From NCBI RefSeq assembly GCF_001679645.1, contig NZ_LRUN01000001.1, positions 186,001 through 250,000 on the forward strand: a stretch of DNA of 64,000 nt, given 5' to 3'. This document shows positions 28,801 through 37,868 of this stretch, in pieces. Every line of letters starts with the position of its first letter. Position 1 is the first letter of the stretch. Source of the DNA: Pseudomonas bananamidigenes. Its GTDB lineage: Bacteria > Pseudomonadota > Gammaproteobacteria > Pseudomonadales > Pseudomonadaceae. A model generated the notes under the pieces. That model was not told the DNA's origin, did no database searches, and was given only the letters and a program-made list of their open reading frames with translations. Made by a program: the position numbers and the translations under genes.

Positions 28801-30719
28801 AGCGACCGGTTGCTTTCACAGAGACGATGCAACTGCTGAGCTCCGAGACCGCTCAGCCGACGCATCATGTCCAGGTCAGCGTCCTCGAACTCGGCCAGCA
28901 TCGGGTCGATACGCTTGAGCATATAGGCACTGCTCCATTGATCCGCACGCTCCGATGCATGACGCCAGCCGCCGTGCCGGCCCTGTTCAACTCCGGGTGC
29001 ATAGGCTGTCGCTCGTCGCGGATGCCGGACTTGCCAACGGCCGGAAACCGGATCCTGTTGCACTGCGAACTCCTGATCCCCCATGCGGATAAACACTTCG
29101 TCGTTGACCCGGTAAAATCCTGCGGCATCAGGTTTCATGTCGATCCCTGCCGGCAAGGATTGTCGGTAATGGACCAACTCCGACTTCCAGAGACGGGACT
29201 GACCGTTGCGGTCAAGAATGGTGGTGAACGGTTCAAAGAACTCCGGATGCTTGCGCACCGTCTTGATCGCCAGTGATTTCAAGCCCTTGATTCCGGCACC
29301 GACGGCTGCCATTAGCGCGATGTTTTCCGCCACGCTGAGCATGTGTGTCAGTGCCTCCTGCCGGTCTCCGCGACTCCAGTCCTCGATCCCCTCATAGACT
29401 TCGGCGAGCAATTGACCCACGGCCACCCCCATCATCAGTTGCCCGAGCACTGGTACGACCAGGCCGGCCAGGTTCGCCACCGTCATGCCGATTTCCAGAT
29501 AGTGCAGCAGTCGCTTCTCGCGCTCGTCTTCATCTACATCTGCGGTGGGAACCGCCAGCGCCCTGGCATCGAATTGCAGCTTGGCCACGTGGCTCTTGAG
29601 CAAGTAGTCGAACAGTGGACCGGCCATGGCCAGTTGCTTGACGTGTCCAAGGCTCCGGCTGCTTGCAAACGCGCTGAAGAAGTCCGCCTTGTCGGCTTCA
29701 CCGAGACAATGGGTGAAATAGGCCTTGTAGCTTTCAATACCCAGTTTGAAACCCAGATACTCCACAAACGCAGTGAAACTGGCGTATTCGTACAACGGCT
29801 GATCAGGTTCGCCCGGCATGTACACCAGGCACCACTCTTCGGGGTACAACTCGACGTTCCGCTCGGAAAACACCACGACGCTCCAGATACAACAACCGTG
29901 AATCTCGATGCCCTGCATGATCAGGGGCCGCCCCTGATACCGCAGGCTCTCGGCGCTCACTGAGCCGCCTGCGTCGATCAGGCGCTGCACGGTCTGGAAT
30001 CCATCTTGAGTAATGTGATCTTTGGCCAGTGCCAGATGCAGGTCGAACTGCAACAACAGTTTTTTCAGCGTGGTGATGTCGCGAATCATCGGGCTGCCAA
30101 TCAAGGTCTTGCCATCGACCTCCTTCAATCCGAAGACCTGCTGGAAATGTCGCTGATAGCTCCGTCCAAGATCCAGTTCGCGACAGAAAGCGGCAAATGT
30201 TGACGGCGTCAGGCCCGGAACGCCGCCGGGTTCGTTGGCGATACGGATTACGCTCCCCTCGGGCAGGCCACCTGTCTGTGCTTCCTCTTCCGTGAAGTTC
30301 TGCATGGCCGCTTCCAGCAGCGTAACCCTGGCAGGCTCGTAGACGGGCTGACCGCCCCCGGGCGGGATCGTGGGCTCGCAGCCGCAAGCGGCTCCCGGCA
30401 GCTCCAGAAAATCCTTCTCGACGTCAATGTCCCCTGGCCATCGAGCCGCGACGGCGTTGTTCAACCTGACGAAACAAAAGTCGTTCAACGGGCTCAGCAG
30501 ATTCAGATCGACTTCGACCTTCGCCTGGGCGGCATGCAGATCGCGCGCCGTCTGTTCCAGGGCTGCCAGGGTCGTGACCGAGGCGTTCAGCAGCCGGTGA
30601 GGCAGGCTTTTTTGCAAGGTCTGGGCGGTGTCCAGATCGCCGGTGGCTTCCAGCAAATAACTCAATATCTGCTTTTGGGTCGGTGGCGACGGCGAAACGA
30701 CGTTATTGATACTCGGCAT
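25884..30719 (-). CDS. Giant LRR protein with NEL-type E3 ubiquitin ligase domain
   Basis: 1611 residues from the ATG at 30719 (AAAGGA nine bases upstream). N-terminal half resembles the dermonecrotic-toxin-like DUF6543 region (VTLLEAAMQNFTEEE near residue 130, CRELDLGRSYQRHF near 183), with a hydrophobic segment near 410-445 (LAGLVVPVLGQLMMG). Leucine-rich repeats occupy about 1130-1280 (VESLSLDSNQLTRLP, LKHLSLENNRIQ, LQSLNLSGNHLG). The C-terminal region matches the NEL fold of IpaH/SspH effectors, with NPINCTD at C1407 as the likely catalytic cysteine in the family's CxD context. Such proteins ubiquitinate eukaryotic host proteins. No signal peptide and no adjacent secretion genes or chaperone are seen. 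Confidence 0.85.
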   Translation of the reverse strand: MPSINNVVSPSPPTQKQILSYLLEATGDLDTAQTLQKSLPHRLLNASVTTLAALEQTARDLHAAQAKVEVDLNLLSPLNDFCFVRLNNAVAARWPGDIDVEKDFLELPGAACGCEPTIPPGGGQPVYEPARVTLLEAAMQNFTEEEAQTGGLPEGSVIRIANEPGGVPGLTPSTFAAFCRELDLGRSYQRHFQQVFGLKEVDGKTLIGSPMIRDITTLKKLLLQFDLHLALAKDHITQDGFQTVQRLIDAGGSVSAESLRYQGRPLIMQGIEIHGCCIWSVVVFSERNVELYPEEWCLVYMPGEPDQPLYEYASFTAFVEYLGFKLGIESYKAYFTHCLGEADKADFFSAFASSRSLGHVKQLAMAGPLFDYLLKSHVAKLQFDARALAVPTADVDEDEREKRLLHYLEIGMTVANLAGLVVPVLGQLMMGVAVGQLLAEVYEGIEDWSRGDRQEALTHMLSVAENIALMAAVGAGIKGLKSLAIKTVRKHPEFFEPFTTILDRNGQSRLWKSELVHYRQSLPAGIDMKPDAAGFYRVNDEVFIRMGDQEFAVQQDPVSGRWQVRHPRRATAYAPGVEQGRHGGWRHASERADQWSSAYMLKRIDPMLAEFEDADLDMMRRLSGLGAQQLHRLCESNRSLPARFQDTVERFRLERRLREFIAAMKGGEASDTRYVQEQLHALPRLTHWPADHYIKVIDDNGRISATYPANTIDDDTVSLVVRQNQLEKGELLQTVLAGMSAEEKTSLLGGGVSVANERSQLAKKLGAEVGADRTSVFEHMYRRLDQTDSGKVMKARNAYPDIPARHLEEMLRQSASVERLHLRTTGRIPMGLAQRCRQASDAVRVERALTGFYLADIANADTQKLAIRLLPQLSGWDSTLSLQMRELTLKGAVLESVGPHPFTSANARTLVRLKNGYEVFDSQNRSLGRIASGPDSLYQAILESLPAGPRKALGFADARAEDGARLRSRLLDVAMDEREGCARLLRGEPFELPVEESSCTLADSPVETPAHSRRLLRKVKKLFPLFTDQQANEFLDQAGGDHLTRALRVRELQEYLRRLRDVMDVWMEDQAAMKALGGPLTEVHECRQIVAFEIEDCFCRLVFQRDEFERPVYGLNLDGMRCGKLPMLPPGLTFEHVRYLSLQNMLVDNDVAYFLKAFKNVESLSLDSNQLTRLPEVISHMPNLKHLSLENNRIQLTEQALVKLSRLRTLQSLNLSGNHLGATVDVGNLFDLNHLYLRNTRATELPKGLRFLPNLKKVDLRDNDIRDLPDWLFETSRRFSETINLRNNPISDTSKVHLDSYRKSVGVGMGYLENDPARLDENLARSIWLTETGGTVGSRHLQTWTAIKDDPMAEGLFQLLAELGNSAESVHVRKDMSRRVWNVLEATQADAELRQQIFDLAANPINCTDNAALNFSHLEVAVQVRRVTRASGGRKPSAPSLIKLARGLFRLEQLDNIAAEHAATRSAPDPLEVALAYRSGLAEALELPGQPSHMLYASIAQVTGADLLEAIDRVQTAELSPEWLTFLVRQPFWNDYVKSSFGTQFDDARAPFHEEAQALFERSEELSSVDYLSEMNGCAARLEQAESALLERLTDQVLRLVEGSACVLPGS

Positions 30720-31016
30720 GGGCAATAGTCCTTTATTGCAGATTCGGACCCTCACCCTATCCGTCCCGCGCAGGGATGAAAAACATGAATAACTGCGCAG
30801 TCAGCCCCTCGAACCAGCAGCATTTCCCATGTTTCACATCAATATTTATCGCAACCGAGAACGATCTTTGCGCTATGGCACCCGCCGGTCTGGCCATTCC
30901 ATTTATAACTTATCGATCTAAAACTCCCCCATCCTGACTGGGTCAGTTTCTGGGTAACGACCATTTTGGTGCGTTACGGCGACACCCTCCCCAACGGAAA
31001 AACCGGTAAGGACCTT
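30720..31016. other. 297-base divergent intergenic region, NEL gene / NAGGN operon
   Basis: Divergent spacer containing the promoters of both units. It is visibly richer in A and T than its surroundings around 30840-30930 (for example ATATTTATCGC and CCATTTATAACTTATCG). I could not assign a convincing sigma-70, sigma-22 or hrp-type box. An in-frame extension of the amidotransferase reaches 30966 but does not fit the family, whose protein must begin Met-Cys. Confidence 0.5.
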
Positions 31017-32789
31017 ATGTGCGGATTAGCTGGCGAGTTACGTTTTGATCAACAACCTGCAGACCTTGCAGCCATCGAGCGAATCACCCATCACCTGGCG
31101 CCTCGCGGCCCTGATGCGTGGGGTTTTCATGCCCAGGGACCGATTGCCCTGGGCCATCGGCGCCTGAAAATCATGGACCTGTCGGACGGCTCGGCGCAGC
31201 CGATGGTCGACAGTCAACTGGGCCTGTCCCTGGCCTTCAATGGCGCGATCTACAACTTCCCGGAGCTGCGCGCTGAACTCGAAGCACTCGGCTACGCGTT
31301 CTACTCCGGTGGCGACACCGAAGTGCTGCTCAAGGGCTATCACGCCTGGGGCGAAGCGCTGCTGCCGAAACTCAACGGCATGTTTGCCTTCGCCATCTGG
31401 GAACGCGATACCAAACGCCTGTTCATCGCCCGCGACCGTCTCGGTGTGAAGCCGCTGTACCTGTCGCGCACAGGCCAGCGCCTGCGTTTTGCCTCGACGC
31501 TGCCGGCTTTGCTCAAGGGCGGTGACATCAACCCGATCCTCGATCCGGTGGCGCTCAACCATTACCTGAATTTCCACGCCGTGGTGCCTGCACCGCGCAC
31601 CTTGCTGGCCGGCATCGAAAAGCTGCCGCCAGCGAGCTGGATGCGTATTGAAGCGGACGGCACCACCGAGCAGAAAACCTGGTGGACGCTGCCTTATGGC
31701 CCACACGACGACGAGAAGAATCTGACCCTGGAAGACTGGCGCGACCGCGTGCTCGACAGCACCCGCGAAGCGGTGGCGATCCGTCAACGGGCGGCGGTGG
31801 ATGTTGGCGTGCTGCTTTCCGGCGGTGTCGATTCGAGCATCCTCGTCGGCCTGCTGCGGGAAGTCGGCGTGGAAAACCTGTCGACCTTTTCCATCGGTTT
31901 CCAGGATGCCGGCGGCGAACGCGGCGACGAATTCCAGTATTCCGATCTGATCGCCAGGCATTACGGCACTCACCATCACCAATTGCGTATCGACGAAAAA
32001 GAAATCATCGAGCAACTGCCTGCCGCGTTCCGCGCCATGAGCGAGCCGATGGTCAGCCACGACTGCATCGCCTTCTATTTGCTGTCGCGGGAGGTGGCCA
32101 AACACTGCAAGGTGGTGCAAAGCGGCCAGGGCGCCGACGAGCTGTTCGCCGGTTACCACTGGTACCCGCAAGTCGACGGCGCGGCCGATCCGTTCGCGGC
32201 CTATCGTGAAGCGTTCTTCGACCGCAGCTACGAGGACTACGCCGCCACCGTGCAACCGAAGTGGCTGACGGCCAATGACGCTGCCGGCGACTTCGTGAAG
32301 GCACATTTCGCACAACCCGGCGCCGATGCAGCGGTCGACAAAGCCTTGCGCCTGGACAGCACGGTGATGCTGGTGGAGGACCCGGTCAAACGCGTCGACA
32401 ACATGACCATGGCCTGGGGCCTGGAAGCGCGCACGCCGTTTCTCGACTATCGCCTCGTAGAGTTGTCGGCCCGCATTCCGGGCAGGTTCAAACTGCCCGA
32501 CGGCGGCAAGCAGGTCCTGAAAGAGGCCGCACGACAGGTCATCCCGAGCGAGGTCATCGACCGCAAGAAAGGCTACTTTCCGGTGCCCGGCCTCAAGCAC
32601 CTGGAGGGTGACACCCTGAGCTGGGTGCGCGAACTGCTGCTGGATCCGAGCCAGGATCGCGGCCTGTTCAACCCCGCCATGCTCGACAAACTGCTGACTG
32701 ACCCGCAAGGCCAGTTGACCCCGCTGCGCGGCTCCAGGCTTTGGCAACTGGCGGCTCTTAACCTGTGGCTCAGCGAACAAGGAATCTGA
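31017..32789 (+). CDS. N-acetylglutaminylglutamine amidotransferase (AsnB-like)
   Basis: 590 residues. The start is fixed at 31017 because the class II amidotransferase needs Cys after the initiator Met (MCGLAGELRF). N-terminal glutaminase (HRRLKIMDLSDG, FNGAIYNFPELRAEL, GGDTEVLLKGY) is followed by the ATP-pyrophosphatase domain with LLSGGVDSSILVGLL near residue 265 and EARTPFLDYRLVELS near 475. It is AsnB-like, but the two downstream genes identify it as the enzyme amidating N-acetylglutaminylglutamine to the osmoprotectant NAGGN. Three bases separate it from the synthetase gene. Confidence 0.92.
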   Translation: MCGLAGELRFDQQPADLAAIERITHHLAPRGPDAWGFHAQGPIALGHRRLKIMDLSDGSAQPMVDSQLGLSLAFNGAIYNFPELRAELEALGYAFYSGGDTEVLLKGYHAWGEALLPKLNGMFAFAIWERDTKRLFIARDRLGVKPLYLSRTGQRLRFASTLPALLKGGDINPILDPVALNHYLNFHAVVPAPRTLLAGIEKLPPASWMRIEADGTTEQKTWWTLPYGPHDDEKNLTLEDWRDRVLDSTREAVAIRQRAAVDVGVLLSGGVDSSILVGLLREVGVENLSTFSIGFQDAGGERGDEFQYSDLIARHYGTHHHQLRIDEKEIIEQLPAAFRAMSEPMVSHDCIAFYLLSREVAKHCKVVQSGQGADELFAGYHWYPQVDGAADPFAAYREAFFDRSYEDYAATVQPKWLTANDAAGDFVKAHFAQPGADAAVDKALRLDSTVMLVEDPVKRVDNMTMAWGLEARTPFLDYRLVELSARIPGRFKLPDGGKQVLKEAARQVIPSEVIDRKKGYFPVPGLKHLEGDTLSWVRELLLDPSQDRGLFNPAMLDKLLTDPQGQLTPLRGSRLWQLAALNLWLSEQGI

Positions 32790-32792
32790 TCG

Positions 32793-34535
32793 ATGAAACC
32801 TCATATGGCGTACAGCCAACGGCTGCTGCGCGGTCAGACGCCCTCCTACGAACGTTTGCAGGCACGTCTGGCCGAGGATGGCAATCAACCGAATGCCGAA
32901 CCGATTGCCGTGCATTGCGGTTGGGGCCGGTTGCTGATCGGCCACACATTCCCCGATCCCGCCAGTCTTGCCCGGGAGTTGCTCAACGAACAACCGGGCG
33001 AGCGCGATATCGCGTTATACGTGGCTGCGCCGCAGCAGGTACTCGGTCTGGAACCGACCCAACTGTTTCTCGACCCCTCCGACACCTTGCGCCTCTGGTT
33101 CAGCGATTACCGTCAGGCCACCCGGGTGTTTCGCGGCTTCCGCATACGTCGCGCACAAAGCGAAGAGGACTGGCAGTCGATCAATCAGCTGTATCAGGCA
33201 CGCGGCATGCTGCCGATCGATGCCACACTGCTCACCCCGCATCATCAGGGCGGGCCGGTGTACTGGCTGGCCGAGGACGAAGACAGCGGCGCGGTGATCG
33301 GCAGCGTCATGGGCCTCAATCATCACAAGGCCTACAACGACCCGGAGAACGGCAGCAGCCTGTGGTGCCTGGCGGTCGACCCGAAATGTTCCCGTCCCGG
33401 CGTCGGCGAAGTGCTGGTGCGCCATCTGGTCGAGCACTTCATGAGCCGCGGCTTGAGCTATCTCGACCTGTCGGTGTTGCACGACAACCGTCAGGCAAAA
33501 AACCTCTACGCCAAACTCGGCTTTCGCAATCTCTCGACCTTCGCCATCAAGCGCAAGAACGGTATCAATCAGCCGTTGTTTCTCGGTCCCGGACCGGAAG
33601 CCGATTTCAATCCCTATGCGCGGATCATTGTCGAGGAAGCCCATCGACGTGGCATCGATGTGCAGGTGGATGATGCCGACGCCGGAATGTTCACCCTCAG
33701 CCACGGCGGGCGCCGGGTGCGCTGCCGCGAATCCCTGAGCGACCTGACCAGCGCCATCAGCATGAATTTGTGCCAGGACAAAAGCCTGACCCACAAGGTG
33801 CTGAAAAACGCCGGGTTGAACGTGCCGTCACAGCAACTGGCGGCGAACGCGGACGATAATCTGGCGTTTCTCGATGAGCATCAGCGGATCGTCGTCAAAC
33901 CGTTGGATGGCGAGCAGGGTCGGGGCGTGGCGGTGGATCTGCAGAGTATCGAAGAGGTGCAGAAGGCCATCGAAACCGCGAAGCAATTCGACAGCCGGGT
34001 GCTGCTCGAAAGCTTCCATGAAGGCCTTGATCTGCGGATTCTGGTGATCGGATTCGAAGTGGTCGCCGCTGCGATCCGCCGACCGGCCGAGGTGATCGGC
34101 AACGGCCATCATTCCATCGGCGCACTGATCGAGGCGCAGAGCCGACGTCGACAAGCCGCGACCGGAGGCGAAAGCAAAATTCCGCTGGATCACGAAACCC
34201 AACGCACCCTGCATGCGGCGGGTTACGACTACAGCAGCATCCTGCCGACCGGCGAGCATCTGTTCGTGCGGCGCACGGCGAACCTGCACACCGGCGGCAC
34301 CCTGGAAGACGTCACGGCGATTCTGCACCCGACCCTGGTCGATGCCGCCGTGCGTGCGGCGCGAGCACTGGACATTCCGATGGTCGGGCTCGACCTGATG
34401 GTGCCCGCCGCCGATCAGCCGGAGTACGTGTTCATCGAAGCCAACGAACGGGCCGGCCTGGCCAACCATGAACCGCAGCCGACGGCCGAACGCTTTGTGG
34501 ATCTGTTGTTTCCGCACAGTCAGCCGGCCGTTTGA
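32793..34535 (+). CDS. ngg: N-acetylglutaminylglutamine synthetase
   Basis: 580 residues. A GNAT acetyltransferase (about residues 105-265; SLWCLAVDPKCSRPGVGEVLVRHLV) is fused to an ATP-grasp ligase (about 290-575; HQRIVVKPLDGEQGRGVAV, LDIPMVGLDLMVPA, YVFIEANERAGLANHEP). The fusion fits acetylation of glutamine and ligation to a second glutamine, giving the dipeptide precursor of NAGGN. It follows the amidotransferase by three bases and precedes the M42 peptidase by 60. Expression in response to osmotic stress is known for the pathway but is not visible in the sequence. Confidence 0.92.
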   Translation: MKPHMAYSQRLLRGQTPSYERLQARLAEDGNQPNAEPIAVHCGWGRLLIGHTFPDPASLARELLNEQPGERDIALYVAAPQQVLGLEPTQLFLDPSDTLRLWFSDYRQATRVFRGFRIRRAQSEEDWQSINQLYQARGMLPIDATLLTPHHQGGPVYWLAEDEDSGAVIGSVMGLNHHKAYNDPENGSSLWCLAVDPKCSRPGVGEVLVRHLVEHFMSRGLSYLDLSVLHDNRQAKNLYAKLGFRNLSTFAIKRKNGINQPLFLGPGPEADFNPYARIIVEEAHRRGIDVQVDDADAGMFTLSHGGRRVRCRESLSDLTSAISMNLCQDKSLTHKVLKNAGLNVPSQQLAANADDNLAFLDEHQRIVVKPLDGEQGRGVAVDLQSIEEVQKAIETAKQFDSRVLLESFHEGLDLRILVIGFEVVAAAIRRPAEVIGNGHHSIGALIEAQSRRRQAATGGESKIPLDHETQRTLHAAGYDYSSILPTGEHLFVRRTANLHTGGTLEDVTAILHPTLVDAAVRAARALDIPMVGLDLMVPAADQPEYVFIEANERAGLANHEPQPTAERFVDLLFPHSQPAV

Positions 34536-34595
34536 TCTTCCTTCGGCGTCATGCCCGCCCACAGTCGGGAATGACGCCCCGCAACAGGAGTTTTC

Positions 34596-35780
34596 ATGAC
34601 CATTCCCGAACCGGATCTGAACTACCTGCAGAAAGTCCTGCTGGAAATGCTCGCCATTCCCAGCCCCACCGGGTTCACCGATACCATCGTGCGTTATGTC
34701 GCCGAGCGTCTTGAAGAACTCGGCATCCCTTTCGAGATGACCCGTCGCGGCACCATCCGCGCCACCCTCAAGGGCAAGCAAAACAGCCCCGACCGCGCAG
34801 TCTCGGCACACCTGGACACCATCGGCGCCACCGTACGCGCCGTGAAAGACAACGGGCGTCTGACCCTCGCGCCGGTCGGCTGCTGGTCGAGCCGTTTTGC
34901 CGAAGGCAGCCGCGTCAGCCTGTTCACCGACAACGGCGTGATCCGCGGCAGCGTATTGCCGCTGATGGCCTCCGGGCATGCGTTCAACACTGCCGTCGAC
35001 GAGATGCCGATCAGTTGGGATCACGTTGAACTGCGCCTTGATGCCTACTGCGCGACCCGTGCCGATTGCGATTCGCTGGGTATCGGCGTCGGTGATGTGG
35101 TGGCGTTCGATCCGTTGCCGGAGTTCACCGAAAGCGGCCATATCAGTGCCCGTCATCTGGATGACAAGGCTGGCGTCGCGGCACTGCTCGCCGCATTGAA
35201 AGCCATCGTCGACAGCGGTCAGGAACTGATGATCGACTGCCATCCGCTGTTCACCATCACCGAGGAAACCGGCAGCGGAGCGGCGGCGGCCCTGCCGTGG
35301 GACGTCAGCGAATTTGTCGGTATCGACATCGCCCCGGTCGCGCCCGGCCAGCACTCCAGCGAACACGCGGTGAGCGTGGCGATGCAGGATTCCGGCGGGC
35401 CTTATGACTATCACCTGTCGCGACATCTGCTGCGTCTGGCCGGTGAGCATGAGTTGCCGGTGCGCCGCGACCTGTTCCGCTACTACTTCAGCGACGCCCA
35501 TTCGGCGGTGACCGCCGGCCATGACATCCGCACCGCCCTGCTCGCCTTCGGCTGCGACGCGACCCACGGCTACGAACGCACGCACATCGACAGCCTGGCG
35601 GCCCTCAGCCGACTGTTGGGCGCGTATATCCTGAGCCCGCCGGTGTTCGCCAGCGATGCGCAACCGGCCAACACATCACTGGACCGCTTCAGTCACCAGA
35701 TCGAACACGAGACACAAATGGAAAGCGACACCCGTGTGCCCTCGGTGGACAGCCTGGTGGGGCAACGCCCGGACAGTTGA
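34596..35780 (+). CDS. M42-family metallopeptidase of the NAGGN system
   Basis: 394 residues. Metal and catalytic motifs of M42/M20-type aminopeptidases are present: SAHLDTIGATV near residue 69, RHLDDKAGVAALLAAL near 187, TITEETGSGAAAALP near 223, and FSDAHSAVTAGHD near 305. Conserved with the two preceding genes in Pseudomonas, so a role in turnover or processing of the osmoprotectant dipeptide is likely but unproven. CAGGAG ribosome site. The C-terminal tail after residue 360 is low in family character. Confidence 0.88.
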   Translation: MTIPEPDLNYLQKVLLEMLAIPSPTGFTDTIVRYVAERLEELGIPFEMTRRGTIRATLKGKQNSPDRAVSAHLDTIGATVRAVKDNGRLTLAPVGCWSSRFAEGSRVSLFTDNGVIRGSVLPLMASGHAFNTAVDEMPISWDHVELRLDAYCATRADCDSLGIGVGDVVAFDPLPEFTESGHISARHLDDKAGVAALLAALKAIVDSGQELMIDCHPLFTITEETGSGAAAALPWDVSEFVGIDIAPVAPGQHSSEHAVSVAMQDSGGPYDYHLSRHLLRLAGEHELPVRRDLFRYYFSDAHSAVTAGHDIRTALLAFGCDATHGYERTHIDSLAALSRLLGAYILSPPVFASDAQPANTSLDRFSHQIEHETQMESDTRVPSVDSLVGQRPDS

Positions 35781-35839
35781 GTCTGGCCCTCGGCGATCAT
35801 TCGCCGTAGCATCCGGACATTGATTTAGCCGAGGTGCCC

Positions 35840-36067
35840 ATGCTGATTCCCTACGACGCGCTGGAAGTCGACACCCTTACCCGCCTGATCGAGGACTTCG
35901 TCACCCGCGACGGTACCGACAACGGTGACGAAACCCCGCTGGAAACCCGCGTACTGCGGGTTCGCCAGGCTCTGATCAAGGGGCAGGCGCTGATCGTTTT
36001 CGATCCGCAAAGCGAGCAATGCCAACTGATGCTCAAGCACGACGTGCCCAGGCATCTTTTCGATTGA
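35840..36067 (+). CDS. yheU: YheU-family small protein
   Basis: 75 residues. MLIPYDALEVDTLTRLIEDFVTRDGTDNGDETPLETRV matches the YheU (UPF0270) signature, including the REGTD-like RDGTD. Function unknown. I use the ATG at 35840, preceded by GAGG; an in-frame GTG six bases earlier sits inside that ribosome site. Convergent with csrA, with three bases between stops. Confidence 0.85.
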   Translation: MLIPYDALEVDTLTRLIEDFVTRDGTDNGDETPLETRVLRVRQALIKGQALIVFDPQSEQCQLMLKHDVPRHLFD

Positions 36068-36070
36068 GGT

Positions 36071-36256
36071 TCAACGGCCCTTGCCGCTGGCCTGTTTGCG
36101 CTGAATCCGCTCATAGACTTCGGCGCGATGCACATTGACCTGCTGCGGCGCCTCGACGCCGAATCGCACGCTGGAGCCATTGACCGCCAATACGCGCAAG
36201 GTGATGTTGTCGCCGATGGAAATCATTTCACCGACGACACGGCTGAGTACAAGCAT
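36071..36256 (-). CDS. csrA: CsrA/Rsm-family translational regulator (paralogue)
   Basis: 61 residues with the full CsrA pattern: [22 protein letters not shown], then [25 protein letters not shown]-contact residues L4 and R44 are both present, so binding to GGA motifs in mRNA leaders or small RNAs is expected. It diverges from the usual RsmA (LTRR) and RsmE (LTRKVGESI) starts, as LSRVVGEMI, and is likely an additional paralogue of the RsmI kind; the precise subtype is uncertain. Confidence 0.87.
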   Translation of the reverse strand: MLVLSRVVGEMISIGDNITLRVLAVNGSSVRFGVEAPQQVNVHRAEVYERIQRKQASGKGR

Positions 36257-36393
36257 GTAGAGCGTCCTTCAAGGTTTTCGAGCCTTGAAGATGCGCGGCT
36301 TTGGAGCGCCCTACAATGCGTGGCGGGCAAATCAGTCAAACCCTACGCCTTTGTGCGCAACCGGCCTTCAGACGTTTCCTGCAATCCGGTAAC

Positions 36394-36726
36394 TCAGGCT
36401 GCACTGAACCTTGGCCCGAACAGAATCACACTGGCACCGATGACGCACAACGCGACACCTATCCAGTCCGAACCCAGCGGCCTGATCCGCTCGACCACCG
36501 CCAGCCAGCCAATCGAAGCAATGATGTAAATGCCTCCGTAGGCGGCATAGGCACGACCGGCATACGCGGCTTCGACCCTGGTCAACAACAACGCAAACAG
36601 TGTCAGGCTGATCAGCGCCGGGATCACCCAAAAGGCACTTTTGCCCTGGCGTAACCACATCCAGAAAGCGAAACAACCGGCGATTTCAAATAGCGCGGCG
36701 AGGAAAAACCACAAGTAGTTGAGCAT
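36394..36726 (-). CDS. ynfA: YnfA-family inner-membrane protein
   Basis: 110 residues and four transmembrane helices. [22 protein letters not shown] and the second half [19 protein letters not shown] plus [16 protein letters not shown] fit YnfA (UPF0060), a small-multidrug-resistance-like family. Function unknown. The ATG at 36726 gives the family N-terminus; another lies two codons upstream at 36732. Confidence 0.88.
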   Translation of the reverse strand: MLNYLWFFLAALFEIAGCFAFWMWLRQGKSAFWVIPALISLTLFALLLTRVEAAYAGRAYAAYGGIYIIASIGWLAVVERIRPLGSDWIGVALCVIGASVILFGPRFSAA

Positions 36727-36790
36727 GCACATGACTCGTCATGGGGGACTTTGGCGGTCACCCTAACGACCGGGCTCCAGCGCTGCAAGT

Positions 36791-37606
36791 TCAGCCGTTG
36801 TTCTGTCTGGCCTTGGCTCGCATCTTCTCTGCCATCGAGGTCATTTCCTTGTACAACAGTTGCGGGTTCTGCTGTTTGATCGCCCAGGCCATGCGTCCCT
36901 GTTCGTGGGGCAGGATCATGAATTCGCCGGCCGCTACTTGCCGGTAGATGTAGTCGGCAATATCGGCAGCGGTGATCGGAGAGCTTTCCAGCAACTTGCC
37001 GACCTGCGCTTTCATGGCCGGTGTCGGGCCACGGAAGGAATCCAGCAGATTGGTCTGGAAGAACGACGGGCAGACCACATGCACGCCAACTTCCTGTTGA
37101 GCCAGCTCGACCAGCAGACTTTCGGACAAGGCCACCACACCGGCCTTGGCCACGTTGTAGTTGCTCATCGCCGGACCTTGCATCAATGCCGCCATCGAGG
37201 CGATGTTGATGATCTTGCCCTTGCTCTGTTCCAGCAACGGCAGGAACGCCTTGCAGCCCTTGACCACGCCCATCAGGTTGATCGCGATCTGCCAGTCCCA
37301 GTCCTCCAGCGACAGCTCGCTGAAGAAGCCCCCCGAGGCCACACCAGCGTTGTTGACGATAATGTCGATGCCGCCGAGCTTCTCTTCACAAGCCTGAGCA
37401 AACGCAGTGAGCTGGCTGTAGTCACGCACGTCGCAGCGCTGGACGAAACCGTCACCGCCCGCCTCGCGAACGAGTTTCAGCGTCTCCTGCAAACCGGGCT
37501 CGCTGACATCGGACAACGCCAGCCGCCAGCCTTCACGCGCCCAGCGCAGCGCGATTTCGCGACCCAGACCGGAGCCCGCGCCAGTGATCATCATGCGATT
37601 TTGCAT
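36791..37606 (-). CDS. SDR-family oxidoreductase
   Basis: 271 residues. MQNRMMITGAGSGLGREIA gives the NAD(P) motif, IIVNNAGVASGG near residue 80 the NNAG motif, and SNYNVAK the catalytic Y150 and K154. The C-terminus has a basic tail (KMRAKARQ). A dehydrogenase or reductase of unknown substrate. The ATG at 37606 has AAGG upstream; the longer frame to 37702 is not supported. Stands alone between ynfA and a DUF3309 gene. Confidence 0.85.
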   Translation of the reverse strand: MQNRMMITGAGSGLGREIALRWAREGWRLALSDVSEPGLQETLKLVREAGGDGFVQRCDVRDYSQLTAFAQACEEKLGGIDIIVNNAGVASGGFFSELSLEDWDWQIAINLMGVVKGCKAFLPLLEQSKGKIINIASMAALMQGPAMSNYNVAKAGVVALSESLLVELAQQEVGVHVVCPSFFQTNLLDSFRGPTPAMKAQVGKLLESSPITAADIADYIYRQVAAGEFMILPHEQGRMAWAIKQQNPQLLYKEMTSMAEKMRAKARQNNG

Positions 37607-37868
37607 AGCAAACAGCCTTGTTGTTCCGGGGAAGATGCGCGCAGTGTAGCGAAGGAAACGGAGTGACCCACGCTCGATCAGATTGCTGAATGGCCGGTTC
37701 AAACTGCGACATCGAACGAAATAAGACCGCGAACCAAATGCACTGAAAAAACTTTGAATTTTCTTTCATGCGCGCCAGTCGGAATCTGTAAGCCGTCTGG
37801 ATTCATTGCAACTTCCAGCCGCCCTTGAACATCAAGACTCTCAAGCCGCTATCAACAAGGAAATCGAC

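Noticed and set aside
31038..32993. 651-codon open frame antisense to the NAGGN amidotransferase
   Set aside because: Shadow of a GC-rich gene: no ribosome site, low-complexity translation, and the opposite strand encodes a clear family member.
33828..35663. 611-codon open frame antisense to ngg and the M42 gene
   Set aside because: Same cause; it spans two real genes and their gap and has no recognisable motif.
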